A stretch of 64,000 nt of DNA from Acanthaster planci (Eukaryota; Echinodermata; Asteroidea; Valvatida; Acanthasteridae), in contig NW_019091369.1 of the NCBI RefSeq assembly GCF_001949145.1, forward strand, positions 4,020,945-4,084,944. Reading direction: 5' to 3'. This document shows positions 1 to 12,318 of the stretch, one piece after another. Below the pieces are notes generated by a model. It searched no databases, was not told the DNA's origin, and saw nothing but the letters and a program-made list of their open reading frames with translations. A program made the translations under genes and the position numbers. The number at the start of each line of letters is the position of its first letter. Position 1 is the first letter of the stretch.

Positions 1-139
1 ATTGTATTTATTAACAATGTTTCCATTTTAGGAATTGATGAGATTTATTTCCTTCCAACAAAAGTAACTTTAGGCCTGGCTACTTTTGAAACCATGGCAT
101 TGCTATGACTGGTCCATAGTTAGAGCAACTGTGACCTAC

Positions 140-298
140 TTGTAAATCCATGAGCTGGATAAAGCGATCAAGGTCACTAAACTGACCCCTGATGTTTCGT
201 AATGCTCGTTGTTCTTGTATCTCTGGGGTGCTAACAACAGGCGGTAGAAGGCCATGAATACCTAGAGCCTGGCGCTCATGTAACGAGAATGCTGTACC
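140..298 (-). CDS. Malic enzyme coding exon 2
   Basis: 159 bases, 53 codons, phase 0 at both ends, flanked by CTCAG and GTAGGT on the minus strand. It carries the GLLPP and LMDLQ motifs of the malic enzyme N-terminal domain. The next exon would begin with the ERNEKLFY-type block and is not in the window. Confidence 0.9.
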
Positions 299-2137
299 CT
301 GAGAAAGGTTACATAATCAAGAAAACTGGTTGTAAATTATGACTTCAAAGCTCACGAGAAAGAAATACAAGAATGAAAGCACAGGCACGGAACCATGAAT
401 GATTTGTTGGGGCCTAAGCCTATTAAACTTTGAAGTAAATGATTTAGCCTTTTTACTTTGGATTCAAACGTTACATTTTTACATATCGCATGTTTCTCAA
501 AAGTTAAATTCGTATTTCAGCATCTCATTTCAACACAGAGTTTTAAAAAAGAGGCCACGAAACTACAATTTATCACGAAAAAGATGCATGGGCACATCAA
601 TGAGAAAAAAACCTTGTTAGATCGGTTGTCTTTCAGAGTATCGGGACCCCATCGCCTTGGCCTAGAATGGACCAGTTGGTCCCGGCAGCTCTCTTCAAGA
701 TCCATGGAATCAGTCTGAAGTGACCCGAATTTCTGCCGTCTATTGTGGGCTCTGTTATCTCCATTTGTCCTGTTTAGTACCGATGACATTACAGATAGGC
801 TCGAGCACGGGCGAGTAGGGCTACTCTTTGGTACCAAAATAGAGTTCCAACTCAAATACGGGCCGGGGCGACACGGAACAATCTGGTAGAGTGGTTCCAG
901 TTCGGTTTATATTGACATGATGTGACTTTGAGTCTGGGTTTCAAAATCCTTATCGCCTTTCGAAAAGCTGGTTCGATTTGACGTGTCAGCAGCAGCGACT
1001 GGGTAGTACGTTATTTGGGAAGTAGCATCTGTTTTAACGTGCAAACAGGTTGCTGGATTGGTTTGCATTCTATAAATAACTTGTACTTTGATTATTTGCT
1101 CGGAGTTGGCCCTATATTATTTTGGCCTTGTCACCAAGGTCGCTGCGTAGAGCTAGAGACGGCCTGTGCCCTTTTTGGGTGTGGGGGTGAAGAGATGGGT
1201 TGCATCAAAATATATAGATCATAACCAACAATAAGAGTGACTTTTCTTTATCATTTTCAAAATCAAGATTTCATTAGTTTCGTCAACAAAAGTACCTTGT
1301 TGAAAGCGGGCGATCGCAATGCCGCCTGCCACTGCGCTAGTATTAAAGAACTCAAACTTGACTGTTCGACTTTGCGAAGTTGAGGGCGCACTGTCATTCT
1401 GCAGAGGTCGCGGTACTTCAAAAGAGACACATTCTGAAAATAAACCGAAGGAAGTATTTTTTCCCCATGTTCTGCCAGTTTGGCAGGCGGCGCTCAAGGA
1501 CGTTCTTCTTTCTGGTGTTGAAATAAAGCTAATAACATTAGACACGTTAGTAGGCTATCTAAAAAGACTGAGATAAAGGCTAATGTTATTATTAACCATG
1601 TTAGTACATGCATCTAAAGAAAAAGCAGCAATATTGAAGAATTTTGCTATTTTCCTACATTAAGCTTTACATTCATAAATTTTTCACCTGTTTGAGGCAG
1701 GTGGACTATCAAGGTTAATGAACGGAGGCATAGGGCCTATCCAGGTTTTAGGTGGGGAGGGCAAAAAGTATTTTTCCCCCAAACAATAGTCTGATTATTT
1801 TTTTGCCCTTCTAAAAGAATCCTAAATCCCCTACAAATAAATGTGAAACTATCTGGCACTTTTAAATGAAAAAAGAATTTTCAGTATGTCTTCAGGATTA
1901 CATTTGAATGGCAGGTTGTTTTGAGTTATCTATGGTAAACTCTCTGGTGCAAATCAGCAAATAATGTTTCACTTCGTAACTTACATCAATCATTAATTGT
2001 CTGACATCGTGCCGCTTGGGGTTGCATTAGACCAACGTAGGCTATACAATAATATTGAATATTCGTACCTTGCAAAAAGCCGGATTTCTTAAAATCGATG
2101 CTCCCCAGATCCGGGCTGAAAGAAACAAGTTTGCCAT
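140..2137 (-). CDS. Malic enzyme (NAD(P)-dependent), 5' two coding exons, partial
   Basis: Malic enzyme decarboxylates malate to pyruvate and makes NADPH or NADH. Two minus-strand exons can be joined: 2137..2069 (23 codons, ATG at 2137) and 298..140 (53 codons). Both junctions are phase 0 with GT/AG ends (donor GTACG after 2069, acceptor TTTCTCAG before 298, donor GTAGGT after 140). Exon 2 encodes GTAFSLHERQALGIHGLLPP followed by a segment ending in DRFIQLMDLQ. This is the well-known N-terminal block of the family (KG-AFT-ERQ-LGL-GLLPP ... MDLQ). The junction LRNPAFCK|GTAF matches the NP-xx-NKGxAF motif. The first residues, MANLFLSARIWG, have Arg and no acidic residue, which suits a mitochondrial leader (ME2/ME3 type), but the isoform is not proven. 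The remaining exons, with the catalytic and dinucleotide-binding parts, lie beyond base 1. Confidence 0.9.
299..2068 (-). other. Malic enzyme intron 1
   Basis: About 1.77 kb between two phase-0 exons. Open frames on both strands around 1219-1576 overlap each other and show no family I recognise. Nothing else here is supported as a gene. Confidence 0.75.
2069..2137 (-). CDS. Malic enzyme coding exon 1
   Basis: Starts at the ATG read on the minus strand from 2137 and ends in a GT donor. It encodes 23 residues: a basic, hydrophobic leader and then LRNPAFCK, the start of the conserved malic-enzyme block. The exon is very short, so its identity rests on the in-phase join to exon 2. Confidence 0.82.
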
Positions 2138-3617
2138 GATAGTAATGTCGAAGCAAAACAAACTAAAACTGACTTACTAAACTTCAGCGGATTCCTGGTT
2201 CATGATGATTATGGAAGTTAAAGTGCGTGCGTGTAAGGCGTCGGACGAACAGATGTGGGCGCATACGCGAACGCTTTTATATCTGTTATTTTGCATTCGG
2301 CGTGTAAGTGTCCGGGTCAAAACAGGTAAAACTGTCAATAAAATAATGTGTTGAAATAGAAGGCTTTCCGGCAAAAGAAAAAGAAAAACTAACAAACAAA
2401 ACTTTTACTTACGTCAGGGGAATCTTCAGACACGGTTCATGCTCTCTGTTTGGGGGCGCCCTGTTATCACAGTACATCCACCCACCCACCCACAGGTTGG
2501 GGGTTGAAACATTTTGACAGTTCAGGACGTGCTAAAATGCAGCTGTAATTATTATCCTTTGCCTTTCTCGCACGCCTACAGCCAAATGCCGCATTGATCC
2601 CAATTTTGGGGGGCATCCTGCGACCTTCCCACGAGGTGTGTGATGGAATTTTCTGACGTGAGTGGCAAGACCACCATTGATCGTCAATCTTTCGTCAGTA
2701 AATATGCCCACATGTAAAGTTAGCGGAAAGTTTAGAAAGTTTGGTACGCCATGACCATAATTCTCCGCCCCAAGCCCCTAATGATCATAATGATTATTTC
2801 CTCTGGCGACTGTCATAAACTCCTCAAAATACATAATTGTTTGTATTTGTATTAGTTACTCTTTTGTACGTGTAATACGGGTGATTCACATAGTGCGCCT
2901 CCAAGAGTTTGCAACGCGTTGGCCAATCAAAATACGCGAAATCTATTGTGAATCCTCCCTATTACGGGTGTGGATTGTCCGTTGCTGTAGTTTTTTGACT
3001 CTGTGCAGCTGTGATTTGTCCCACTTCTTTCATGAGCAGATGGAATGCTCGCTGGCAACTCCCAGAAATCTGGTGGTCAATCATTTTCCTCAGCCCCAGC
3101 TCGAGTTGCCCGCGTGCGCAATTTGCACGCACTGTACGTCACGGCACTTAGTGGCCAATCGGAACTTACAGTAACTTATTTTTATGAATCAAGTGGGCGG
3201 AGTCACTGGTGGCAAGCCGTTCTGCAGCAATCTGTCAGCCAGTCTACTCCGGATCAGCTGGGAAAACAGACACATTCTGGTGCTCGACGACGAATTATTC
3301 GGTATAAAGTTGTCGGTTGCTGGCATAAAAGGCACCAGACAGATATAGTGCACTGCATGCACGACACGGATCCCTGGAACTTCATCGGTATCACATGCGA
3401 CTTTCTGCTGGGCCAGTGATGTAGACATCACTCCGTTGAAAGACTGTTTGGAGATAAGCCGACGATTGCTGCCGCGCCCGAGACTGAATCAAATCCGGTC
3501 TGCTGAAATTATGAATCAGCTCCAGCGCTGAATGGGAGGATTGAAGGCACCTACTGAGGTTGGTTTAGATATTTTCTGCATAGAATTGTCGCATGAACAA
3601 ATTATGAGCCGCAGTAC
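2138..3617. promoter_or_regulatory. Divergent upstream region of malic enzyme and the PRSS-like gene
   Basis: These 1.48 kb separate the start codons of two genes transcribed away from each other, so they should hold both promoters and 5' UTRs. I see no confident TATA box. A short CCCACC-type tandem lies near 2478-2493. Open frames at 2881-3174 and 3045-3419 overlap in different frames and match nothing I know. Confidence 0.5.
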
Positions 3618-4859
3618 ATGATTTGCGAGAACTTGAACTACAACAGCGGCATGATGGTGTACATAAATGTTTTATTTATAACTATTTTGGCATCGGCGTT
3701 GGTCTCATGCTGCCATGGGAAGCCTTCGTTGCATTTGGCTGTAGAAAAATGGCACAGATTCCAACTACCCACTGCTCAGGGTACCTCACCATTGAGGGTC
3801 GAGAGCACCGTCTTGGAGGAAGAAAAGGAGGAATGGAAAGCAGACGTGGAAGACGACGATGGTGGAGAAAGTGACAGGATCATTTTATACTGCGGAGAAG
3901 AGTGCGAGGAACCGGATGAGTACAGAAATTACACCATCAAAGAAGCTGAGGACACCCTGGCGTTTGAAACTGTCTACCCCAACGGCACCAGAACGTTGAC
4001 GAGACTACAAGTCCCAGAGCAAATGGTGGAGTACATTAATGGATGGATGCGCGGTGTGAAGAGACATACGGGGAAGGCAGAAGCGGTAGACGCCAAAGTT
4101 CGCAGGAAACGTGCGGTGTTTGACTTCGATACGAGGTTTGAGGTGAACGTTGCCAAGTACCTGACTGAATATCCATTCTCAGCTGCCGTCAAGTTATCCA
4201 CTGGGTGTACCGGGGTGCTGGTCTCGTCCCAGCACGTGCTGACAGCTGCGCATTGTCTGCACAACGGGAAACGATATATCGTCAAAGTCAAAGATATCAA
4301 AGCTGGATTCAGACGAGAGGCGACACCAGGGGAGGATCCAAGTGAGGCGTACGAACGTTCCTTCATCTGGATCCGAGCCGATAAAGTCTACCTCCCGTAT
4401 GACTGGACCAACAAGAGAAATAGTTTGCAACCCCTGGATAAGGACTATGCCGTTATTGTTCTCAAGAGAAGCCCGGACAGAGAACATCTCGAAGTCGGCA
4501 TGGGTGACACGGGCAATGTTCCGGTCGGCACTATGGTTCACTTTTCGTCCTTCGATATCGCCAATCAACCCAAGTTGTTCTATCGATTCTGCACCGTGAC
4601 AGGTGGCACCCAGGAGCTTTTTTACCAGCAGTGTGATGCGGAACCGCCTAGTATTGGAGCAGGGGTGTACATTAAGATATGGGACCCTGAGGCCGGCAGC
4701 TGGTCAAGGAGAGTAGTTGGCCTTTTTGGAGGGTTGACGTCGTTTATTAACGCCTTGGGTATAAGGGAGGAACAGAACGTTGCCATGCGTATCACACCGC
4801 TGAAGTTTGCTCAAATATGTTTCTGGCTGACTGGAGATTACGGCGAGTGCAAAGGATGA
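3618..4859 (+). CDS. PRSS23/PRSS35-like secreted trypsin-fold protein, predicted inactive
   Basis: An intronless gene of 413 codons. It resembles vertebrate PRSS23 and PRSS35, secreted chymotrypsin-fold proteins of about 380-410 residues. A hydrophobic signal segment covers about residues 13-31. Met12 (base 3651) sits closer to it and may be the true start instead of Met1. An acidic propeptide follows with N-glycosylation sequons at N104 and N122, then a furin-type site RRKR at 162-165. The trypsin-like domain has GCTGVLVSSQHVLTAAHC with His212, and DKDYAVIVLK with Asp276. The block QQCDAEPPSIGAGVYIKIW aligns with the PRSS23 region around the catalytic Ser, but Ile346 takes that place (Ser345 is next to it). 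PRSS35 is also altered here (Thr). The C-terminal NVAMRITPLKFAQICFW block is typical of the pair. Predicted to bind rather than cleave; activity is untested. Confidence 0.95.
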   Translation: MICENLNYNSGMMVYINVLFITILASALVSCCHGKPSLHLAVEKWHRFQLPTAQGTSPLRVESTVLEEEKEEWKADVEDDDGGESDRIILYCGEECEEPDEYRNYTIKEAEDTLAFETVYPNGTRTLTRLQVPEQMVEYINGWMRGVKRHTGKAEAVDAKVRRKRAVFDFDTRFEVNVAKYLTEYPFSAAVKLSTGCTGVLVSSQHVLTAAHCLHNGKRYIVKVKDIKAGFRREATPGEDPSEAYERSFIWIRADKVYLPYDWTNKRNSLQPLDKDYAVIVLKRSPDREHLEVGMGDTGNVPVGTMVHFSSFDIANQPKLFYRFCTVTGGTQELFYQQCDAEPPSIGAGVYIKIWDPEAGSWSRRVVGLFGGLTSFINALGIREEQNVAMRITPLKFAQICFWLTGDYGECKG

Positions 4860-7800
4860 TACTCAGTTGCTATTATTACATAGATGAAATATACATAGGC
4901 CTATCTCTGTATCATGTTAACTTGTTTACAGTGTAAAGAAATGCCAATGTCTGAGTTCTTACCCTTACGAATGTTTGGGAGTAAATACAAAAGCTTGAGG
5001 GCGATGACTGAGTAGCTCCAATTGACATCACCGTGTAAAAAGACTGGTTATCTTGGAATGCTTTGTAACGTTTCCGTTCTATGTAAATGTCATTCAAGAT
5101 TGATAAAATAAGTAAAATTCTTGTTTTAATTTGTTCTATCCTACCTTCTTGAAATATGATATTTGAAGAAGTGGTAGGCTTTGGGAAAACTGGAGGCCGG
5201 TTTATTAAATCATTGAGGTACGGGACGAGTTCAAAAAATCCTATGAATGAACCAAGATTTAAAAAACGTATAGCTGGCTAAAGACAAAATGAGAATCACT
5301 GAATACAAAAGAGGACACACCTCATAAAAAACTGCTTCAAGTTCTTGTTGTGGGACAGTTTTATTCTTGTCTTGGTTCCAACCTTTTGCTGGAAGGTTCG
5401 AAAAATCGAAAAAGGAACCAATTTATAGTCCATCCGTTTGATGCTTGCATTTCCTGTAAAATCTCAAGTTCCTCTCAGTAAACATCTACTTGGCGATGCC
5501 TCATCATGCCTAGCACGAATGAAGAACACTCCTTTGGGAGGAAATTGCTCACTTTTCGTCACCGAATTTTTTTAAACAGATCTTGTTTGGGGAGTATAGT
5601 TTTCAGCGCACGTTTATGGTGGTTCACTTGTTGGCTTGTGCATACATGTACATGCACATGTACATGTAGGCTACTACTTGGTAAAGCATGTCTTTCTAGT
5701 TCAATTTCTAGAACTGTTTTCGTTAGATCCATTCATAGTTATTCTTCGGGATATTGTTCACAAATTGAGCCTGAATTGACACTCATACGCTATGCAACCT
5801 AGCGTGTATACACGTACAATAAAGTCTGTTGTTTGCTGATTTCATAGGCAGCCTATTTTGTTGAAGACCAAATTTCATACTGCCTTAAGTTACTAGCTTT
5901 GCCAGCATGCTCAAAGGATTGTATTTATGTAATTTGTGAACAGCTAAATTCTGGCTTGTGCAATTAATATTTGAAAGTGCAGTTACCCCTCCCAAGCTAC
6001 AACCGTCTTACCTTTCTTCTTTAACCAATATTTGCAGTGCCAAGGAAGCATAATTAAAAGAATCCAAATTATTGCCCATGATTTTCAACAATAATCTACT
6101 TAGCTGTTTCCTGAGAAGGATTTTAACCTATAACAAATGCAGTCTTTTAAGGTGTGGACCGTAAAGGGTTATAAAGTCTGAGTATGGATTTTTGCCAACT
6201 TTCCTTAGCTGCCCGAAAGGGTTTCAACTGTCCACCGGGCCACATTGAAAAGCATTTTATAAAATACACCAACAGAGCTGCCCACCTGCTGGACCGCTTG
6301 TGATGTTCGACAGGGGACTGTTATTTACAACACCCGTAAAACCTGGCCCTGGCTTGACAAGCCGCACAGCTACTGAATCGTTCAAGGTTATGCAGAGCTT
6401 TTTAGAGTTGCTTGAAGACAATATTTTCTCTTCGTTTAGACATGGTTTGACTTTAATAAAAATCAAAATCAAAATCGTTGAATGTCCCCTGTCATCACGT
6501 GGCAGCCTGAAATGAAGTCGACTGTATATTATGTTTGCACAGTTTTCATATGATATTGTTTTTATCTCAGTGTAGATTTTATTTTAAAAAAAAAATTAAC
6601 GAAATGTTTGTTTATGAACATCAAAATGGAAATAAAATACTTGTACAAACTTTTAATGTCATGGTTGAAATGAAAACACAAAGAATTGAGGCAGTTGTAG
6701 CTGCCACATTTTGGCAAATAGGTCAATGGGACATTAATATTGCTGAAGCTATGGACATTCTTGTCATAAACTTGACGTCTTGATGAATGGTACCCCAGCA
6801 TGTCCCCTGTTGACACGCCCTCAACCTTTTTGAACTTTTTTATATTCTCTCTGTCACTCTCCATTCGCCCTAAAAATTGCTTTGACTTATAAATGCCCCG
6901 AGGACCCCAATTTTACTTCAGAATTCAACGGCTTGAATTTGACACAAAGCAGGCCCGAAATATCGGAAATGACCGCAAGAAACTTCCATCCAGTCGTCAG
7001 AGGGATTAGAGACAAATGCCCTTGTGATGACATTTTCCGATCAACATCCAACCTGTTCTGGAAAACTAAACAGGAGTCACTTGGGAGGAAAGCGAAGAAC
7101 CCATCTGAATTATGACTTAATCAGGAAGTAAGAGGCATGAGGAGAATGTTGATACACAGCGGTCATGTAACTGAACGCCAATGTGAGCTTTTGGTTTCGG
7201 AATTTCTTGAATGTTTTGCCTCGGACACACGCAGTGAGGCGTGTCTATTGCATCATAACACACCCTGTCAAAATATTGTTTTAAGTTTGAAATTCTGGAA
7301 TGTGAACTTTGCGGTTTTTGTGAGGGTTCATCCACACAGTGCTCAACATTGTAGGAATGTCTCGGTTTTGATAATAACATGTGGACTGCTGAGATTGGCG
7401 ACAGGGAGCCGTAAGGGACATCAACACTGAGAAGTGACCAGAAATCATGCAAATCAAACGACGTCTTAAACATATTTTTTTAAGTATTTCTTAATTATGG
7501 AGTCATTATTTTCACTGTTACATTTTAAGTTAATTAAAAGAATGTGTATTACACCGGTGATGTCCATAATGCTAGCAAAGATCTTAGTTTTATAACCTGG
7601 ATACCTGATTAGGTGAAATGAAATTACGGTATTAATGATTTACGAAAGTTATTTCCAAATTTACGGACTCATAATTATATACAATTATATAAGTAACACA
7701 ATTACAAGTAACGTTGTGCATGTCGATAATTCTTATTAAGCTTTATTTTATTTTAACATAAAAATCATATAGCAATAAAGTGTTGATGGTCATCAGTTGT

Positions 7801-10128
7801 CATCGTTACTATTTGAGTTGCGAGTCGACAAATTTATTCAATGGAAGTCGGTTTGGTTTCATAATTTCTGGGTGTTGGTTGTTCTCTTCGAAATGCGTGA
7901 CAGGCACTGTTCTCCGTCAGGTCAAAGCGTATAAGCACGATCATCAGTTTCCAAGTGACCCTCGGGCAACAAAAGCTAGCTAATATCCGCTTCGCCTTGG
8001 CCGCGTCGGGGTTGACTTGAATTCGGAAGAAAAGTAGAAAACACCCAGAAGACTCGGATTTCGTCAGTAAAAACCATCACCAAATCCCAGCTAGCGAAAC
8101 CAATGATTGCTAGGGGCAAATTAACTCACTCGCTGTTTATGTTGTATCGAACACCGTGTGGGACTTTCCATGCACTGTTCACGGGGCTGTGGACGCTGTT
8201 TATCCAAACTAAAAATGCGAAGCCGGCTGAAATATCCGCCCATGCAGACGACACATAGTTTATCGAAACTAATTGCTTTTCAGTAGTACGGGTCGTAGTG
8301 TTTACATTTGAAAGCGCAGTGTAGGCACAGAAAGAGACTATAAAAAATCTTTGCTACTCAACTGAGTCTAAATTTTTATTGTGTTGTACATTCCTGAGTA
8401 TTGTGTATTATGACGACGAATAACACGTTATTAAAATGGTGTAAAGTAGGCCTATTCCAGGGGCCTTGTCTTGTACCCAGAAACTCCCACATGCGATAAT
8501 GATGATAAATGGGGTCAGAACAGGGTCAAAACACAGGAACAACATGCACAGCAAACTCCTCCAGGGATATTCGGCACATGTAAGCACACCCTAAGTATGT
8601 GAACTGTACACATCTACCATTAACTTCAACCGTGTTGGGTTAGTTTTTCTCGTTGGCACAATCTGGAGCTGAGTTCTTTGGTAAAAAGTCATCATTAGTA
8701 TGTAGTTGCTTGCCAATTGGAACGTCCTTCCTTTGTTGAAACGAATGCGTTACATGTTGTACTGGCAATGTCTGTCTGTACTGTTCTGTCAATAGTATTC
8801 AGCATGCACAAACTGCGCGAAGGTTCACGATCAACACATCGAACTAAGACTTTACCAATGCCATATACGGGGCTAAAAGATTCCGGTAAGGTGCCTCTAA
8901 GTTCCAAATTCCATCCTCGCTAAGTGCTGTCGCATCCTTCAGCCGAATAGGTTGAAAGAGCAGCGTGGGGCGTATCAGAACCACGCTGAGGTAAATTAAG
9001 TTTGACGGTTTCGCTCTGGTTACACGCCTACGATGAGAACACTGTACGGACAGTATTGGAAAAAAATCCTGCAGCCCAGTTTCAAAACCATGATTTTGGG
9101 TTCAGGCTATTAACTTTACACTGCATATCCCAAGTAATAAGAATTCCTAGCATGTGCGATCATTGTTTCAGTGTAAGATCTAGAATGTGCACAGTCTCGA
9201 TGATTGACCCAAAAGCGTCCTTACTGCTTAGTCACGGACTCATCTTCAAAGATTTTCCAAAATCTGGTAAAATCTGGTATAGAAGTAGAAACATAACTCT
9301 AGAACAGATTACAGCAACATAGAGAGGTCACATGTTGTATGCCCCACCCGTCCGCCCTTTGAACGGCAAAATAGAAAGGTGATATGACTCAATAAATGTA
9401 ATCTGTTAAGTCTTCATCGTGAATGCAGCTGGCCTGCTGTGCTGGGTACAAAATTACCCCATCTGCACTGTGGGGGAGGTAACTTGTCGCTAGGAGAAAC
9501 AGCTTGGAGATCTCGTTGTTCGGTTGAATGATACCACCACATACACTATTTCAAAAATTTGACATTGTAAATCTTTTGCCTCAATCGAGTTAAAATCTGT
9601 CTGCCCCTTGCTGCTCCGATTCGTGGGGTTCTACTTTAGAACAAAAAAGAGAGGCAAGAAAAATGAAATTTTATCCTGAGCCAGGGTCAACCGTTTGGAT
9701 TCTGGAGTCTTTTCTGGGTCGAGTTAACCTGAGGTTGACCTGCCGAGTAATAGGACTGTTTATTCAGGCAATACTGACGGAGTATTCAGCTTGCTCTGAA
9801 AAATTACATACTTTAGCATAGAAAGCAAAATATTTGTAGGGTTAAATATTGATGGTGTCACGTCCTTCCACCTGAGTCAGTTTGGAATTATTTATGGCAC
9901 ATGTACAAGGGATGGTGCAGTTCTAATGCTCGGTTTTCAGTGAAAAAAGGATATTAAAGAACAATTTTTAACGAACCAGAAATTGTTTTGTCAGATATCT
10001 GTTGCAACGTCACCGCTTAATCTAGTTCCAAAACCTTCCAATTAGGAATCTTCTTGTTGTCAGATCCTGCACTTGGATCACAGGATGTCCATGGTTAAAT
10101 CGAAAACATCATTGTAAATCGCAGTGGC

Positions 10129-10620
10129 TCAGTAAACGATTACGGATGGTGAACATCCACCCAAGGGTATCGGGGTTGAGGCAATGCTAAGACCAAGAGC
10201 GATGACGACGTCAAAAGGTAGATTTATAGGTTTCCAATATCGGTAGGAATATCTAAAGCCACGACGTAGCCACGGGGGTATAGGTTTACTGCATGGCATT
10301 GGCAGGTGCCTCTTCCCGCAAAAAACTGCTCCTATGCCCCAGTTTGAAACATCCATGGTCACAATAACTTAGGTATACCGTGCCTGAATCCACTATACAT
10401 ATACAAATAGAAAACAGAATTTTCGATGGTGTGGAGCCAGTTCCTTCAACAATGTCAAGATTTTACAGCCAGTGAAAGTTTCCTCGGCTCGTAAATTGTT
10501 CGCTAAAAGTGTCCAGTCAACAACTTCTCGAAGTCGTAGGATTCCTCTGAGGTCTTTGACTTCAGATTGCGTTTGGAAAAATGTTTTCCTACGCTATTGA
10601 AAGTAGTCCGTGGGATTACA
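10129..10620 (-). pseudogene. Decayed Ty3/gypsy-like pol relic (RT end and RNase H start)
   Basis: Read on the minus strand, about 10560..10440 resembles the LR-FLGL-YYRRF ... F-WT ... AF-LK part of a gypsy-type reverse transcriptase (here LRGILRLREVVDWTLLANN). After in-frame stops, 10362..10129 resembles the RNase H start: MDVSNWGIGAVF matches the DASxxGIGAVL motif, followed by GKRHLPMPCSK and, after divergence, YWKPINLPFDVV. The copy is broken by stops and shifts and has no LTRs that I can see, so it is inactive. The match is by eye and modest. Confidence 0.42.
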
Positions 10621-12318
10621 AATAATTATGGGAGTGGCGTGTACAGACCTTGATGGATTTAATATGTAAACTGCCTATTCTGCAAAGCACCCGCTCTCCA
10701 AACTTCCAAAAAAGAATAAAAGAGGGTACTTTTTAATACCAAGAGGAGGTGGCTTTGGGGTATCTGATTAACTGATTGTGAAGTTAGTTGTCGGATATAC
10801 TCACCATCACATTACAGTAATGGTGCTCCTACGCAGACTACATCGTTAAATTGATTAAGTCCAGCCTTCCAAAAGTACATTGGGTGAGGGAGGATCACCT
10901 GTAACCGCAGAATGCAGACAAAATCCACAGGAAACTACTCAACTTAAACCTTTCTGGGAAGATTGGAAATCAGAACACTGCTTTGGCTGAATAAACTTAC
11001 CGTAAGCAGGTGTAGACACGATCCCAGTGTATCACCCGTAGCTTGTCCATTGGACATTCCTCTAATTTTGCTAAATAGCTATAAGTTCTTCTGTTCTTCT
11101 TATTTGAGCTCACGGAATATTTAATTGTGACTTCTGAGAACCTTGAGAGAACGATATGTGTTGATTATTTCCCTCATTATCACTGACCTGTTTAACTTCA
11201 TGCCAAAGGAATGACATTTAGAGGAGGCTTCTGCCTCGCTATTAAACCGAATACACTGAATCGTGTATTCACTGTCATCGTTTCGACAGCTGGGCTAGGC
11301 TGCATTCTGCCGCACTGGACTTGTTTTAATCTGTACAAATCCATTAACTTTGCCTGCCCTGCAGGCCAATGGATTCTGCTCGAATCTTTCTGGATATTGA
11401 AGTTATAACTTTACCCCTTTAACTGTGATACATTGTTGGCAACGTGGAGGAATGCTCGCTTTGAACGAAGTTCGAACTAAGTTTGTTCTTGACACAAGTT
11501 ACCCTCTCAGGTTTTCTTGTTTTACCTTCGATGGCTTCTGTTTTTACAATCATAATTCCAGAAAGCTGTCTTGACCCCCGTCGAAAAGAGAAAAAAAAGC
11601 CAGGAACCTTCACAGATCATATCAAATAACCTGGCCATAAAATCTGACAGAAATTGCGCATTTGGGAAACAGGCTCAACTTCTAAGCGTAGCCATTTCTT
11701 CGAAGAGCACCATAAATAGCTATTAATCTGCTTTCAGTTTCTTTTTTGTGCAAAGAATTCAATTTCAATAGCAGTCTTTGGCAATTAGACTTTTAAAAAT
11801 ATTTCTTACAAGTGGTGTGAAATAGCCTTGTCTAGACGCAGAACGCGAAGGTGAACCTGCTGTATAGGCCTATACAGCTATTTTCTGCACAATACCTTGT
11901 CCTTGTTTACGATTAATAATCTGTAATCGAAGCCAGTAGTATGCTAATACCTAATTTTTGTTGTTCGCTACACCCACGTTTATCTTTGCTTCTAGTGACA
12001 CTGATCAATGCGACCTGTTGACATGAATGTTGAGATGACTAATTTAAACGCCATTAAAATTCAGGGCCTACCTCAACCAGGAATTCACAGTGGAAAATTC
12101 TACTGTGAACCCATCAGTGGGAGATTAATGGGTGCATGGGAGATATTTTTACATAGCATTCTTGACCCGGCTCTCGAAATTTTTCAGCAAGGATTTTGCC
12201 TCTCAGCATCTCCAGACACGTTTGGCGCCGACGATCGCAGCGTGTTGACCCGCCACAATCACAGGTAATGGTGTCCCAACGCGATGTGACCGTTCGAACT
12301 CATCTTTACACTAATAAG

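Noticed and set aside
3974-4599. Minus-strand and alternate-frame ORFs inside the PRSS-like gene
   Set aside because: Shadows of a strongly supported coding frame with conserved family motifs.
7117-7473. Overlapping frames of 118 (minus) and 97 (plus) codons
   Set aside because: They lie on opposite strands over the same bases, show no domain or splice context, and are low in coding character.
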